Positions 1 to 13,185 of a stretch of DNA of 64,000 nt are shown here, one piece after another (position 1 is the stretch's first letter; every line of letters begins with the position of its first letter). The position numbers were made by a program, and so were the translations under genes. Below the pieces are notes generated by a model. The model did no database searches. It was given only the letters and a program-made list of their open reading frames with translations, and was not told where the DNA came from. Location of the stretch: contig CP099841.1 in the NCBI GenBank assembly GCA_030062745.1, positions 23,997,398-24,061,397 of the forward strand, given 5' to 3'. Origin of the DNA: Capitulum mitella. Its lineage: Eukaryota; Arthropoda; Thecostraca; Pollicipedomorpha; Pollicipedidae.

Positions 1-3000
1 GCGGAGGAGACGCTGCCGACATTTTATTGCACCGGACGGCTGCCGCAGGAAGGGGCATGGAGAGCGAGCGAAACACATTTTTCGCTAACTCCTGTAATAT
101 CACGAACAGTGTAGGGGGAGGACATTCTATGGAGGCGTCACGGCGGTGCAAGGAGCACCCTCGACTGCCGCCATCAAAAAACGTACGACGGGTTGGATAG
201 TGTGAGACATAACACTGAATGACTATGCTGCTGTTTCGAAGGGTGTCAAGGCCGTTTAAAATCTACTCAGCATTTTTCGAAACGATCTGTTGCGGCCATA
301 ACAATGGTAACATCCACAAAACGTGAATTACGTCGCCAAATCCCACGGATTACGCCTGACGTCCTCTTACAACGAGCAGCAGGGAACATTGCAGGCACGA
401 CTCGTACAGTCCCCCCCCGCCCCTTTCCCCCTGTCGCGCCCTCGCTGAAGCTGTCCCCCTCCCCCTCTCGCGCCCTCACTGAAGCTGAGCCCAGCGGCGG
501 GCCGCCGGGCAGATTAATCCGTCGGCACGCGTCGGCCGTCGCGCGGTGTCGGCAGAGTCGTCAGAGTCGGCCACCGGAGCCGCTCCGAGCGGTCAGCGGC
601 ACGTGCCGGCCGCCTAATGAGGCCAGCACGCGGCACGTGGCGCCGCCGGTCACCCGCCTCTGCGGCGCGGGCAGACATCACCTGTCTACGAACGGCGCAT
701 TTTGCCAGGTCGCCGCTGAGACTGGTTTTAGAAGGGGAACACTGTAGTGAATCTTAGACCTAATCTATCCCTAAGTCATGATTTCTCCTTGGGTTTCGGC
801 CAAACTTGCAGGGACCTTGTTATTTTGTATTGGGACATCTGAGATGGCTGATGAGATACAAGGCCATGGTGGCTGCAGTGACAAGACGAGACAGTTGTAA
901 GAAATGTAACACAAAACGGATTTTTTGTTCTGGAATAGGCAAATTCAATAACTTGTCATATGATGGGAGAGAATGGTTATAATTTTATTTAAACGCCATT
1001 TCACTTAAATACTTTTCCGAAGACAAAAACACGTCTTCCGTTTGAAAAGAGTTGAAAAAATCGTGTATGAGCCATAGGGGTTTTTATTTAGTTGCTTATT
1101 CGTGTTTTTTTTTTAGTATACATGGCACAGTGGGTTGTTCGTTGTTTTACAAAAATCGCATAATTATTTCGGAACAAACTGACATGCCTTTATCAGTAGC
1201 ATCAAAGATTCGCGAGGATAAAAGGGGCTCAGAGTACAAAATAGGCGGGCGATCGATCGATCGATGGACCACAAATGCAATGTGAGCCTTTCATGGGGAA
1301 TCACCAAAACATCTGTTCAGATAATCGTTAAAAGTACACACATGCAAAGCCAAGAAAATTAAGATTCAATGGGAAGGCTGAACAGTGATTTGATGGAGGA
1401 GTACGCTGAAATGAAAAGTAACATTTTAAAGTCATCCTGCATATGGCTGTGATGACAGTCTCTTTTATTCCTAATTTCTTGGCCATTTCATTAACTGCGT
1501 ATGTATTTATCTTTATCTGATCGGCTGTCTTCTAAATGTCCCCATCAACAGATCATGTGACATTTATGCTCGCGACATCAATCGCAGGACTGCTTTATAA
1601 TTGACGATCTTTTTATGTTCGGGAATTTTTTTTTATTTTTTACAGATTTAATCCAAATGGTTGCTCGAGTCATTTCAGGGGATCGTGCCGACTGCATTGA
1701 CGAAGGCGTGTCATTGCGGGCTCAAATATGTGGGGTTTCATGACACTGAATAATCATTTTATTCATATTTATCCTAAAAGCTATTTAAAGTCATAAAAAC
1801 AAAGTTCGATTGAGGCGGCAAATGTTTCGTGACTTTCAATCGACGTCACGCACTGGCGGAAGAAATTTATTGCATTTAAAAAGCTACACGTATTGCGTTA
1901 CAATAAGAAATGAAACAATGGTTATGGAATTATATTTAACAATACAAATGAGTCACAACGCAACCGAAATACGAATAGGGTCAGATGGGGCTTTTAAAAG
2001 TAAATGTATATCCTTTCAGTCTCGCGACGATTCTACAACGAAGTGTGAAATAGGTGGGTAGTAACACGAACGGTGTTTTATGTCCTACTGCGTTGAATAA
2101 GGGTGCATGTACCCCTTGGCCCACTGCTACCGCCGGTGGCGGCGTGCATGGCTTTGCATTCCTTCACTCACATCTCAGCTGTCACCGTTTTTCAGTTCTC
2201 GGATCGCTATGATTTGCAGAAGGCGTGCCAAACACGTGAATGGTTCAGTGAATGAAATGCCACAAGACAGAATCTCTCAGATTGCCGTTTACCGTTAGTG
2301 TGCAAATGTTGGTTAAGGGGAAGGAGTGGAACAGGTCGGACGGGTGCCAGGACCAACTGAATGATGGGCAAATGCATCTGAACGTTTTCATTGTAATGAG
2401 AAATCTGAACAAAAAGGTTAGGAAACTCAAGGTAAAGAATAGCTGTTTTGTCACACACTGGTTTTGTTTAAACAACTGCCGTCTTTTCCGCGTTCTACTC
2501 CGAGTTTCGAAATTAATTTCCTGCGTTGTTGGCTGCAGGAACACCGCATGCTAAATGTTTCACCCTGGCATTTGTTGAATGTTCTCCAAGGTGATTAAAA
2601 GATGTCTACCGATCAAAACCATTTTGCTAGCGAGATACAAAGAGGATGAATACCGATTTTGATGAAAACCTATCGCAGATTTAACAAATGTTGATAAGCA
2701 TAACGGGTCAACTGTTCAGTGAAATGGCGGAAGTGGTTGAGTGTATGATGTGATCATAGTAATCAGTTCTACCATCAGCTGACCACAAGCGGTGCAGAAC
2801 GGATACGTAAATCTTTACCAAGAGCTGTCCAAATCACGGGCGCGTTCATTTCTCAACTTGCAAGCTTGTAGCCCGCCTCGAACCAGAAGAAGAATAATGA
2901 CTTACGAGTTTTGCCTACGTGGTACAGCACATTTTTACATCACCATTGGAGTTCCAGATGCTATTTTAAAATGTTTTCCTGGATAAACCTTGCATCGGGG

Positions 3001-3780
3001 TCTTGCTCTGTTTCGCTCGTATTACAAGTTCTAGTCAGGAGATCGTGACCTCGGGATCTTCGCGCCGTCAGTTGCTTGAAAAAAAAACGGTGGCTTGACC
3101 GCAAGCCGTCTAATGCCTATCTAAATTTATGTTTGCGGAGAGTGTGAGAAATCGATATCCAGCCACTTAGCAGTCACGTGCGAGTCAATGGACGTTTAAC
3201 GTTTAGCAGGCTATCCAGAATGGCCGTTGGTCACCCGTGTTAATGGTCCATTTCACGGCGCCCATAATTTGGCAAGGACAATCGCCGGCGAATAAAATGC
3301 CAGCTGCACATTGCCGCTGGCGATTCTGCGGAATCGGTAGCACGGGATCTGGGCTGAACCGCACAGTGAGCCGTGGCAAACGACGATATCCAGGTTTCAA
3401 CTGGACGTAACTTACAGCTCCGGCAGTGTAAAAACTAGGATTGCCGTTTGCTTTAGTCAACGGAAGCTTCATACTTTGGATGGCTGGGAAGCGCAGTAAT
3501 CCATTCAGTGCACACATAATGTCTCGTCGATTTAATCAGCACCACTTGGATTTCACACAAAGGCGATTTGCGAAGACGTGTATGACGTCGACTTAAGTGG
3601 ACAAAGACTGCGATTAACATGCGGAAAATGTCGCCAAAACAAAAAGGGCCGACGTCTCACGAAGTCACGCACGACAGAAAACCTGCTTAACGCATAAAAT
3701 TTACTGCTTCGATGCGTCACTTAATGCTTGGTGAAATACTCCTTAATATGCATTAAACCACCATAGGACATTTTAATGCG
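1..3780. other. Stretch with no recognisable gene
   Basis: I see no coding exon here that resembles a known family. Positions about 370-730 form a GC-rich block with C runs and open frames of low-complexity proline/arginine-rich composition. The rest is AT-rich with many stops. A moderately GC-rich segment at 3200-3520 has an open minus-strand frame of about 100 residues, but its translation shows no motif I know. If syntaxin-6 starts upstream of the window, this may be part of its first large intron. Confidence 0.5.
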
Positions 3781-4068
3781 TGCCAAGACACTCGTACGTA
3801 AGTGATCCTGGCATACGCCAGTATAAAGAAAAGCTCGGTCGTGAGTGGTGACGCACGAGAAGCCTCAGACGAGCTCGGGGAAGCTGCTGTAGCCGGGGTA
3901 CGTTACCGGGACGGGTGAGTAATCTCCCGAAATAGCTCCAGCCGGTGGCTGCGGCGGGCCGTCGGGCTGCGGGCGGTGGGACAAAGAACGGGACGGTCAA
4001 GCCCAGCAGGGAACGCCCACAAGCCGCCACCACAACAGGGACACACAGGGACACAGAACAGTCGGCAC

Positions 4069-4138
4069 CTTGTGGATCCTGGGCGTCGACGACGACCGCC
4101 GCGGCGGCGGCGAGCAGTAGCAGCAGCCGCACAGCCAT
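4069..4138 (-). CDS. Possible first coding exon with a signal peptide (unknown secreted protein)
   Basis: On the minus strand an ATG at 4138 opens a 23-codon stretch with the features of a signal peptide: Met-Ala-Val-Arg, five Leu, five Ala, three Val, then Asp-Ala-Gln as a likely cleavage region. It ends at CAAG followed by GT, a usable though weak donor (GTGCCG). About 100 bases further, at 3967, stands a strong acceptor, a pyrimidine-rich tract ending in CCCGCAG. After that acceptor one frame reads a Pro/Tyr-rich end that stops at 3865-3867, but the phase-1 donor joins to a different frame. Another possible donor, GTAACG, lies at about 3916. The second exon and the product are therefore unresolved. 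What is seen is the signal-peptide exon; that a gene exists is inference. Confidence 0.4.
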
Positions 4139-6370
4139 GCTGACTGCAGTCCCGGGCGGCCGGGCACAGAGCGCACTGTCACTGCCTGCAGTCCGGGACG
4201 CCACTGGTCGTCTCCGCTCTGCGGCCCGAGCAGGGCTCTCCCTCCCGGCGGGTCCCGAACAGGACCCGGCGCACAGCGCTCCTGCCGGCGGTCCGGTCCG
4301 CTGCTCGGCAGGCGGCCGCGGCGCCCGGTCAGCACCGTCCGACAGTCCCGCCGCTCCCGCAGCTCGCAGCGCGCCCGCTGCCGCAGCCGGCCGTCGTTGA
4401 GCGTCGAGCACGGCCGCAGCACGTCACAGCCGCCGGCCACGTCTGGAGCACGGCCGCCGCCGAGGCGTCGCCTCTTGGCAGCCGGCTGACCCGACCGCCT
4501 ATAAATACCTCGCTCGCGCGGCGTCCAGGCGGCGATCGCCGCCGATCGGCGCACCTGCCAGTGTCAACACGGCCCCGGCGGCGGCCGCGCGCCGACCCAG
4601 CCCGGCCGCGCCACCCGTCGGCGGCGCGCAAAAACGCACACGAAATCGATGTCACGGCGGCGAGCGCGGCGCGGCTGCCGTCGAGACGGCGGCGGTAAAA
4701 ACGCGGCCCGACCGACCGATCGGCTGACCCGGTCAGTAGCGGCCGTGAGCGGCGTGCGCGATCACGCGGCCGGCTTTGGCTTGTCTTGTCCAGGCCGTTC
4801 GAGCGGCGCTGAGGGGCGTCCTACCGTCCTGCGCAGCTGACCCTCCGACTGACAAAGAGGGCGGCGGCGGACGGCTCTCGTTCCGTCGGGCCGACTGGCA
4901 GGTCACGGTTTCCCCTCTTACACAGCCAGGGGTTCACGGCCGTCTCCGGGAATCACGCCGGACCGCAGATCGCCGGATCAACGCTGGCCGTCCACGATGG
5001 TCGCAACTCACATCCACCCCGCGGCAGCCAGACGTTGGGGCTGAGACGTGCAGACAGACCCACAGACGCTCTGGCGCTGTAAACGTCGACCGGTGGTCGG
5101 TCCTCACACGGTGATCTCTGGTCGCACGGCCCGTCACTTGCTGACAGCGGCCGGCCACGGCGCCGACCCGGCACCGTCTGCTGCCGGCCGGGGCTGCCGC
5201 CGCTGACCCGACCAGTGCAGACAGGCGGGGCCGCCCCGGCAGGCCCCCGCCCAGCACCGGAACCGGCCAGATCCGGCCGATACGCCGGCCGGCGCGGCTC
5301 CGACCGGCCGAACCGCCGGAACAGTCATCGGCCCTGCGCCCGTGTCCGCCGGGCGCTGACGGCTGAACTGCGTCTCTGCGACGGCAGGGACGGCTCGCAG
5401 CTCGCCACGGTCCGCAGCTGACCAGCAGCGGGCGCCGCATGGCGACCGCGGCCCGGCCGAGGCTCCATGGAAACAGGGGGCGTCCTCGGCAGGTGGAGTG
5501 GCGCGTGATGGCCTCTCGTCTGACGCGCACCCCTGGCCTTGCCCTTGGAGCCACGCCGTGCATAGCATTGAGGCAGCGCGTGGGATGCAGGCGTGCGTGC
5601 TGTTCAGTTCGGCCGACCGCTCACAGACTGCACGATTCTGAAGGCCTGGCGCGAACGCCGTCATTCTTGCTCGGCGCCGGACGCGTCCACGGCCGGCCCT
5701 GAATTGGCGCCGACACGGGCGCGCCATTACCGCACCTTGCGCCGGCCGCCGCAGCTGTCTGTCCGCCCTGCCGGCGCGGCGGGCGGCCTGCTCTGCGGCC
5801 GTGAGCGCCGCTTTTGGTCGGTCAGCGGACACGGCACCGCGGCCGCTGCCGCGCCGCCGCCGCCAGACGCGCTGACCATGCGGGGAGAGGGCCATATTTC
5901 GCGGCGGCGGCGGCTCCGCCCGAGCCGAGCGCGCCGCCGCCGCCGCCGCGTCGGGTTACCGCCACATGTGTGCAATAACCTGTTCTGCGCTGCGCCGCCG
6001 CCGCGCTAATTACGCCACGGTGCGCCGCTTCTGAGCGCGCGCGGCCCCGCCGGTCCGGTCCCGGCGCACCTTTGTCTCGCAACGGTGACGAACGGCCGAC
6101 GGAAGGGCGAGTGAATGAGAACAGGCGGGAAAAAGCACGGACAGTGCGGTCGCCGGTGCCGGACAATGGCAGGCGGGCGGTCAGATGGACGGCGGCGAGC
6201 GCAGCGGGAGCCGGCGGAGGTCTGACTTCTGACGGCCGGCTGAGAGAGCGCCGGCACCGGCCACCTGCTCCGGCCTGCTGTGTGACCGCTGAGAAAGCTA
6301 CCGACTGCGGAGCATGCATTCTGCATTGCGCTACGATGGGGTGCTGCAGACCAGAAGAGGATGTGTAACA
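4100..6370. other. CpG-rich block, possible promoter region
   Basis: This stretch of over 2 kb is very GC-rich and full of CpG, with short runs of GCC/GCG triplets (5840-6000). It covers the start of the possible minus-strand secreted-protein gene. Many overlapping open frames on both strands are a by-product of high GC and look like Arg/Ala/Pro-rich noise. I see no plus-strand exon with a recognisable protein. Confidence 0.5.
4500..4507 (+). promoter_or_regulatory. TATAAATA, possible TATA box
   Basis: A consensus TATAAATA stands alone inside GC-rich DNA. It reads best on the plus strand, where I see no gene just downstream. On the minus strand it reads TATTTATA and lies about 360 bases upstream of the ATG at 4138, so it could serve that gene only as a poor match. 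Direction and use are uncertain. Confidence 0.25.
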
Positions 6371-9300
6371 GGACGCAGTCAGTTTCGTGGATGACACGAC
6401 AGGATTACGAATCGAAACAGCCAGCTTCTGACCGACTGGTCCCCGCTGTATCTTCGCGTTTTGTGCTATGACGCACGATTCGGTCTACGGGCCATGTGAA
6501 TGTCCATTGTTAATGAAGACCTCAGTGCTGCTGAATCATTTTGCTCCCAAAGCAAACAACGTAAGACATGAAAACCAGGTAGCCTCGAGCATAGTTGTAA
6601 GAATTGCGACCATGCTTGGATCTCTGTGAAAATAACGATTCTCGGAACGTTCTCTCTCGTTATCTCTTGTCATGTTCTGGGTCTATTCGCCCACTGAGGA
6701 ACATAGCGTGAAAGGGTGCGCATTGCTCCAATGTTACCCAAGACGGCATTCAACGACCCCAGTCGGCAAATGCCGGTAGGTCTAAAAAAATCTTGACAAA
6801 TGCCATACGAAGGTAAATGCCCGAAGCAGTTAACATAACAGTTAAAGATACGGAAGTGGCAGCAAGCCTATGACATTCAGCGTTCTACAGTGTGTGTAGG
6901 TATATGTGTGTGCCAAGCTGCGCTGCCGTCACAGAGATTGCGATAGCAGACAAACATAAATGTCTGTCCACAACTTGATATGTATGGTTGTAAAAACCTT
7001 CATGCGAGATGAAAAACTGTCAGCGCAGGTGACATAATCAGTTTCCAAGGAGACAGAAGGTCTCGGGGAAAGATGTCACAAGTGATTAGGATTTTCGATA
7101 TCGCTAGAAGGCCCGTTCCTAATCGTGCCTCTTCGACACAGACATTGGTCTGCTCTATCCCCAACTTCATTTGTTGAACGTTATCTCTGGTCTTTTACCC
7201 AGTTTCATAATGTTTACATGTTTACCTATTGCGTCACCAAACCTATTCATTGCGAAGTCTTATTACGACGGATTATTCGCATCTGGAGACGACAACCCAA
7301 GTGCGAGGCATCGTCAAGACTCGCTGAGTGATTAACACAATGGAACTGCGTCATAGTGGTTTGGTAATTCATACGCAAATGGAAAAGGGCCTTTGTAGAA
7401 TTTGTGCTAAAATTATGAAGCATATTCTTTCCCTGGGAAATCTGCCATAAGAAAAAGAGTGACCTATCTGTTCGCGACAGACCTAAAATCGAAAATCCTC
7501 GCGCCGTATTGCAATTGTTCTTCCATTCCGACGCGTAAGAAACGTCCTGCCCTCAGTTGATCTGAAACCGCCGTGGTAAGAGCTGGCCACAATCGGCAAG
7601 CTCCGTTCATGGCGCATCCTGGTGTCAGACAGATGACAACCTCTGTTGCGGGGAAATCCTTGTTCGAGTTTATTGTCTCTTGGAGATGGGACCTCCACGT
7701 GGCGTCGCTGACAAGAAAGTGATGGATGTAATGTCTTTGTTTCTTAGCAGACAGTGCCAAGACTTAAATATTATCTTCGCTTTTCGAACTTAGTTGCCCT
7801 TAGAGTTAACGGAAGGTACTTTGCGTAGTGGTGGATTGGCATGGGCACTCTTGGTCATCTGATAAAAGGCTGCAGACAGAAAAGAATGATACCGTGGGCC
7901 TGGGCCGCGAATGGCGACGGGGCGTAAAGCGTTAACTGTAGGCATGTTTTTACCTCCGCACGTGGTCAAACCACGTCTGGTAATGGCGTCCAGCGAACCA
8001 TCAGCCAGCCTGAAGATCCCGTGCAGAACCCGGGAAAGGCCGACGCTTTGCCTGCACGGCTCAGCCGCACCCAGTGCAACGTCCCGATATTCATCAGGGC
8101 GGGGAAACGCCACCCCCGCCGCCGGCACGTGGCCGGACCACCGGGCGGGGAGAGCTCTCAGGAAATCCTCGACAGGTTACAGCCTGGGGCCGTTACCTGC
8201 CGGCCGGTCGTCAGGAGCCGCTCCGGACGGAGTCGCCGGACGACGCACTGGAGGACGTGCGGCGCTCCAGGTGCACAGATGGAACGCAGCAGGACGTTAA
8301 GCGGATTTGGCCGCGGTTCTGGCCTGTCCCATGGCGCGCGGCTCACGCACGACGGATGATGTCGACCGCCGAACAAGCTCCGTCACGAATGCAGTGGGAA
8401 ACTCACTGCTTCTTCCGAGTTCTGTTCTGACCACTAATATTTAGCAGTCCCTGTTACCTGTTAACAATATGCAGAGCGCACTTTTCTATTCAAATTTTCT
8501 ATTTCTCAGTAAAGCAGCCGTCCTGTAATAATTCGGTTATTACGAATTTAAAGGTGCAGTATTACAGACATCCTGACAGTTCTGGTCAAAGCCTATGTAG
8601 GAGCAATACTCCGGGTTTGCAGCTTGGCTGCTGAGGTGCTTACACTGTAATTGGTCTCGTGATCATGCTATGGTTTATGACATAATTGGCCTAGAGAAAA
8701 GGTTGTAAGGCGACAGCGGAGAGTTTGTTCGTGAACGCCATGCGTTTCTCTGAACAGCGCTGGGATTAATGGGGACAAGATAATTTGCACATGACTGGAC
8801 CAACTTCGACACCAAAGTAGGGATTACTTGCCACGGCATATTGCAAAACGAAAAAGTTGCGACTTTCCGAATATACTTTTTCGTTGGTAAAGAAGCAAAT
8901 TCAAAGGAAGTAAATGATTTACATGACATTAAGTTGAGGTGTACCTGAATTACGTTTACACATGCTGTGGGGTCGCCTCAGAGGCCGTGCACTGGATCAG
9001 AGACGAAGGTTCTTCTTGAACCGTGCAAGCTGAAACGTAATGACGCAACCTTTCTTTCTGCAAAACAAGAAGCAAAACAAGTTCTGCTTCTTCAACAAAC
9101 GATAATATTGCACTGGACCTGAATCTCCCCATGTGGAAGGAAAGGATTCGAGAACGTTTTCAAAACCAAACTGGCGGTGTTTTCGCCGATATGTTGGCAC
9201 GCCAAGACGATGGCTGCACATTATGTACATACGGACTGTTCGGATTACAATGGGACGGACTCCTCAATGATTTCGGAAGGGAACGAGACCAGCCATATAT

Positions 9301-9751
9301 CATACCACTGTGCAGGGGATCCTCTCAGCTTCATTGTCGGTTAGCACCCTATTCAGTGAAACATACTACAGCAAGACCTCATCAGCCAGAAACAGGCGAA
9401 GGTAGCAGACAGATGCTATTACGGGTCTTAACACGCGCACTGGAAGGGGGTCTTTTTGCGCCCCCCCCCCAACACCTGTTCTTCCTGAATATTGCGAGAA
9501 CGGATCGGGGCTTGTTACCGCTACTTTGTGACATTTATGACAATTCAATAACTCGTTGATTGACGCGGAAAAATTGATAATCGGCCGAAAATTTTTGAAG
9601 TTTCAAGCATATGAAGTCAGGCAAATGTCACAAAAACGACGGTTGTCGCTGACAAATGGGAACTTTGTGAAAGAACCAGCGTTCTACCTAAGATTACCGT
9701 TTGAACACAATCACGCGTCGTCGTTCGGGCATAAGTGATGGATGCACCAAG
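6371..9751. other. Stretch with no recognisable gene
   Basis: Mostly AT-rich DNA with a GC-rich patch at 7900-8400. Open frames reach about 140 codons (for example 9131-9559 plus), but none shows a known motif or plausible splice-site pairing. A run of 10 C lies at 9461-9470. Confidence 0.5.
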
Positions 9752-10200
9752 ACCAAAGCCAGGGTCAATAGGAGTCAAGGTCACCAAAGGTCAACGTCAA
9801 ACAGCTTGTGACCTGATCCCGATTTGCTTTGCAACGTGCCGGTTTTTATGAAATATGAATTCAAAGACCCCAATAAAAACACTTGTACGTACACTGATAA
9901 ACTTACAGCTACCAGGGTCAGTGAAGATCAAGGTCATTAAAGGTCAAAGTCAAATGTCTTGTAATCTGGTCCAGATTTGTTTTGCGACATGTCGATTTGC
10001 ATGAAATATGAACTCAAAAACCCTAATAAAAACACGTGTGCGCACATGGATACGCTTATATATACCAGGGCCATTTCAGGTGAAGGTTACGAAATGTCAG
10101 CGGCAACTTTTTGTCATCTGGTCTAAATTTGCTTTGCAATATGTCGATCTGTATGAAATATGCATTCAAAGACTCTACTAAAAACGCGTCTGGCACATCG
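9752..10200. repeat. Three diverged tandem copies of a 153-bp repeat
   Basis: The marker ATGAAATATG recurs at 9848, 10001 and 10153, a period of 152-153 bases. The surrounding text matches too: ATTTGCTTTGCAA-like segments, then CAAAGA/CAAAAA, then TAAAAAC. Each unit also holds a pair of GGTCA-type half sites 4 bases apart: AGGTCA at 9778 and 9788, at 9931 and 9941, and a decayed pair at 10084. The third copy is the most diverged. There is no open frame of interest. Confidence 0.85.
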
Positions 10201-12067
10201 ATACTCACATGCATATACATATATACATACACATACATATATAAAGATAAACGCTGGAAGTGACCAAATGTACCGATGTTGGCTACCTTACACCTTATAC
10301 CTTATACCTTACGTACCGAAAATGTGCTTAAAGATACGTGTAGCGCTCTTATTTACACACAAGCTATCCTGTGTTGATCGAAATCCGATCTGCAAAAGAT
10401 GAAAAACGACGTCATGGGTCAATGACCTGACATGATCGCGACCCGAAATCCTCAGTCAAGACACTAATTGAATGGATATTGTCGTATTCCACGTTTTAAC
10501 GGCCAAACAAACACTCCCGTTTCGTTCGAAAAATTATACGGAATGGCCTGTACGGGCCAAAAAAGGTGTCCAACGTTGACCTTTTCCATCCCATTTGACC
10601 TGGAAGATATTGACCTAAGGTCATGAAAGTTGCACACAATATAAATCGATGTGGCCCCACCCCGTCCACAAAATTTCATGTCTCTAGCTCTTTTCGTTCC
10701 AGAGATCGGAGGGGTGAGGAAAGGGGGCACTTCTGTGTCCTCTTTCTAGTGGGCGTTAGCGCTAAACCTCCTTCCACTGCGCGGGCTAATCCATGTCTGG
10801 AGCAGACGTTCAATTCTCTGGCGACGTTAGGGCTCTTCCGGTAGCTCGTTGGCGTGCAACTTCCGTTAGCTCATCGCAGTAAGGCCCAGTGTTTGTAGGT
10901 GCAGCACCCATGGTCTGCACGAAGTGCAACATGAAGGGTCGGCAGTACCTGGTTGGTATAAATTGGCGAAATCACCATAGATGTATTGAATTACCACGGA
11001 CACGACGCGAAGTGCTGGTTCGAAGCTACTGACATCTAGCGGCAAAACCTCACACTATAACTTTTTCTCGTTGATGTTGAGGTGCAACGACCCGTAACAC
11101 ATGGCAGGCATCCTTCATATGACGCGAATACGTCACTGTTCAAGGTAGATCGGGAAAGACCACGCCATCAGTTACATCGCACAGAATGCCCGGGATGCCT
11201 AGACACCAAGGACAGGGGGTCTGAAAGTGCTCAAAAGGACTCTGTCTTGTGGAACAAAATGGAATGTGCAAAATCATGGGTGTAATCTCTGCGGGGGCTG
11301 CGGCGGACATGTCCTCCGCATTTTTCCAGAAGTGGCAGTTTGTCTCGCCAATTCTTAAGGTATCAGATATGATTTCCATTAGCGGCACGATTTCTTGAAC
11401 TTTGAGACCTAAGAAATGATGGGGGAGAATCGGATAATATCGGACGCCTACCTAAAATTAGTTGTAGTTAATTTCCAGATGGGCGCAAGTCAGCTAAAGG
11501 ACATTCAAATGAAAGATCACCTTCAAATGGGAAGCGTGCCCCTTTAACTGTTATTGTGAATATTCGTCTCGCTGCAGTCTTTTTTTTAAATAAATGTTGA
11601 ACGTTGGTAATTGCCGACACCGCTCGGTAATTTCAGCCGACCGTCAAAATTTAACCGAGCCATGTCTGATACAAGCGATGCTAGCTGAAGCGAAGGCGAA
11701 ATTTCTTTGGATAGTCACAAGCGAAATATCTACCCCGTGTCAGTCTCCCGCCACCTTCACTATTACGCATCGCCGCTGCTGTCGGCTTAACGCATCACCG
11801 CTGCTTTCGCTACCGTCGGCGCACCGATTCGTTGTTATACTTCTGCTAGCCGGTCATCTCTTTCGTGCTAGTGCGCCTTTCTAATAAAAAACGATTTTAA
11901 TGAAATGCATTTTTTCCACAGATTAATCAGGCACTGTTCTTGCATATCATATGTAATTTACATATGATATATATATATATAACTGGGGTATTTCGCCAAA
12001 TTCCATTGACTGGACGGGGTGGCGTCTAACGCCCTCCTCTCTGTCTCGAGAACCAATCGTCCGATTT
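10201..12067. other. Non-coding stretch with interspersed-repeat character
   Basis: This holds a TA/CA-rich tract (10205-10245), three close copies of ACCTTATA (10288-10312), and a segment around 10530-10790 with GGTCA/TGACC words and C-rich text that looks like an old non-coding repeat. A short AT run lies at 11967-11981. No protein-coding exon is recognisable. Confidence 0.45.
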
Positions 12068-13185
12068 GGCTGATTCAAACGCCAACCGATACCGTTAAAC
12101 TTTGCGGTCCTGCGGCTTAAACATTTTTTTTTTTACTTTGGGACCAGTGATGACGTCACAGGTCAGGTCAAACACGGGAAAATGACCATTTCCTTCTAGA
12201 GCCGCCTAATCACCATGAAAACAGAACGAGACTGAAGTTTGTTTCATAATATGTTCTTGGCTGTTCAATCGCATATTGTAAATGCCACTTGCCCAAAGTC
12301 ATAAAAGGTCAAGGTCACAGGCTGGATCAAACTTGGCCTCTGTTGTAACGTTGCAAAAAACACTTTCAAAGAGCTCTGATAACAAATAAGCCTTGAAATG
12401 ACCCAGATTATCATGCATATGCAACACTGCAACATTCTTTAGTTTCAAATTAGGAGTAATACCAGCACGCTAGTGGCCTCCATCTGACATCTCTGAATGG
12501 CCCTACAATTCAGTTTGTCCCATCTTGCACATCTCAATGAAATGTTGCACAACATTGCAAAGGCCGGTAACTCAACACCAGAACTCCAGAACGTCAAAGA
12601 GATGTCTCCACTTTATTCGCTAAAGTGAAATCTGCATAAATCCACCCACGGATCAAAGTTTGGAAAAAATATCGCAGTGTTGCAGGAAACTACTGTGCAA
12701 GCTGCATGTAAAGTCTGTTGCAAGGAAATTCGACAATCCATCTGGCCGTGTCCAAAAATCAATTTATTGAACCCTTTTCCTTAAATGCATTCTCACTGGG
12801 ACCGGAAAATTAAAAATGCGCATTTGACCTAGGATGACCTAGCATGAGGTCACACGTGTTCGCTGTTGAACTCTTAGGACATGCTGAAATGCGATGCAAG
12901 TCACAGTCACGATACCTTGTAAAAGCACCGACAATACGGCGGCGAACTAAAATTGGACGTCGAATCGCAAAACATGGTCGTCTTTATGACAACACTAGGT
13001 CGAGACCTTAAGATGACCTCGTTCCCAATTTTTTTGTCATTATGTGTACAGTTGGTGCAGGAAAAGGCTGAGAAAGAAAACTGAAGGTCTCAGGATGCCG
13101 CATTTGCTCGTTTGGGAAATATTAAGGAAATGCGCCAGTGGGGGAGGGACGGGGGGCGTTAAACGTCCCCAGACAATGGCGGATT
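12068..13185 (+). mobile_element. Interspersed repeat element, copy 1 (non-coding, about 1.1 kb)
   Basis: This segment matches 27922-29037 over its whole length in the same orientation, with substitutions and small gaps. Shared landmarks are GATGACGTCA followed by AGGTCA (12151), ATGACCATTT (about 12182), a CTCACTGG segment near 12795, the ACGTCGAATCGCAAAACAT segment near 12957, and a G-rich end after GGAAATGCGCCAG. I find no long open frame and no terminal repeats, so the class is unknown; a non-autonomous transposon or an old satellite-like unit are both possible. The left edge is approximate. Confidence 0.7.

Noticed and set aside
9752-10200. CRISPR-like array
   Set aside because: Units are 153 bases with no unique spacers between short exact repeats, and the sequence is animal nuclear DNA.
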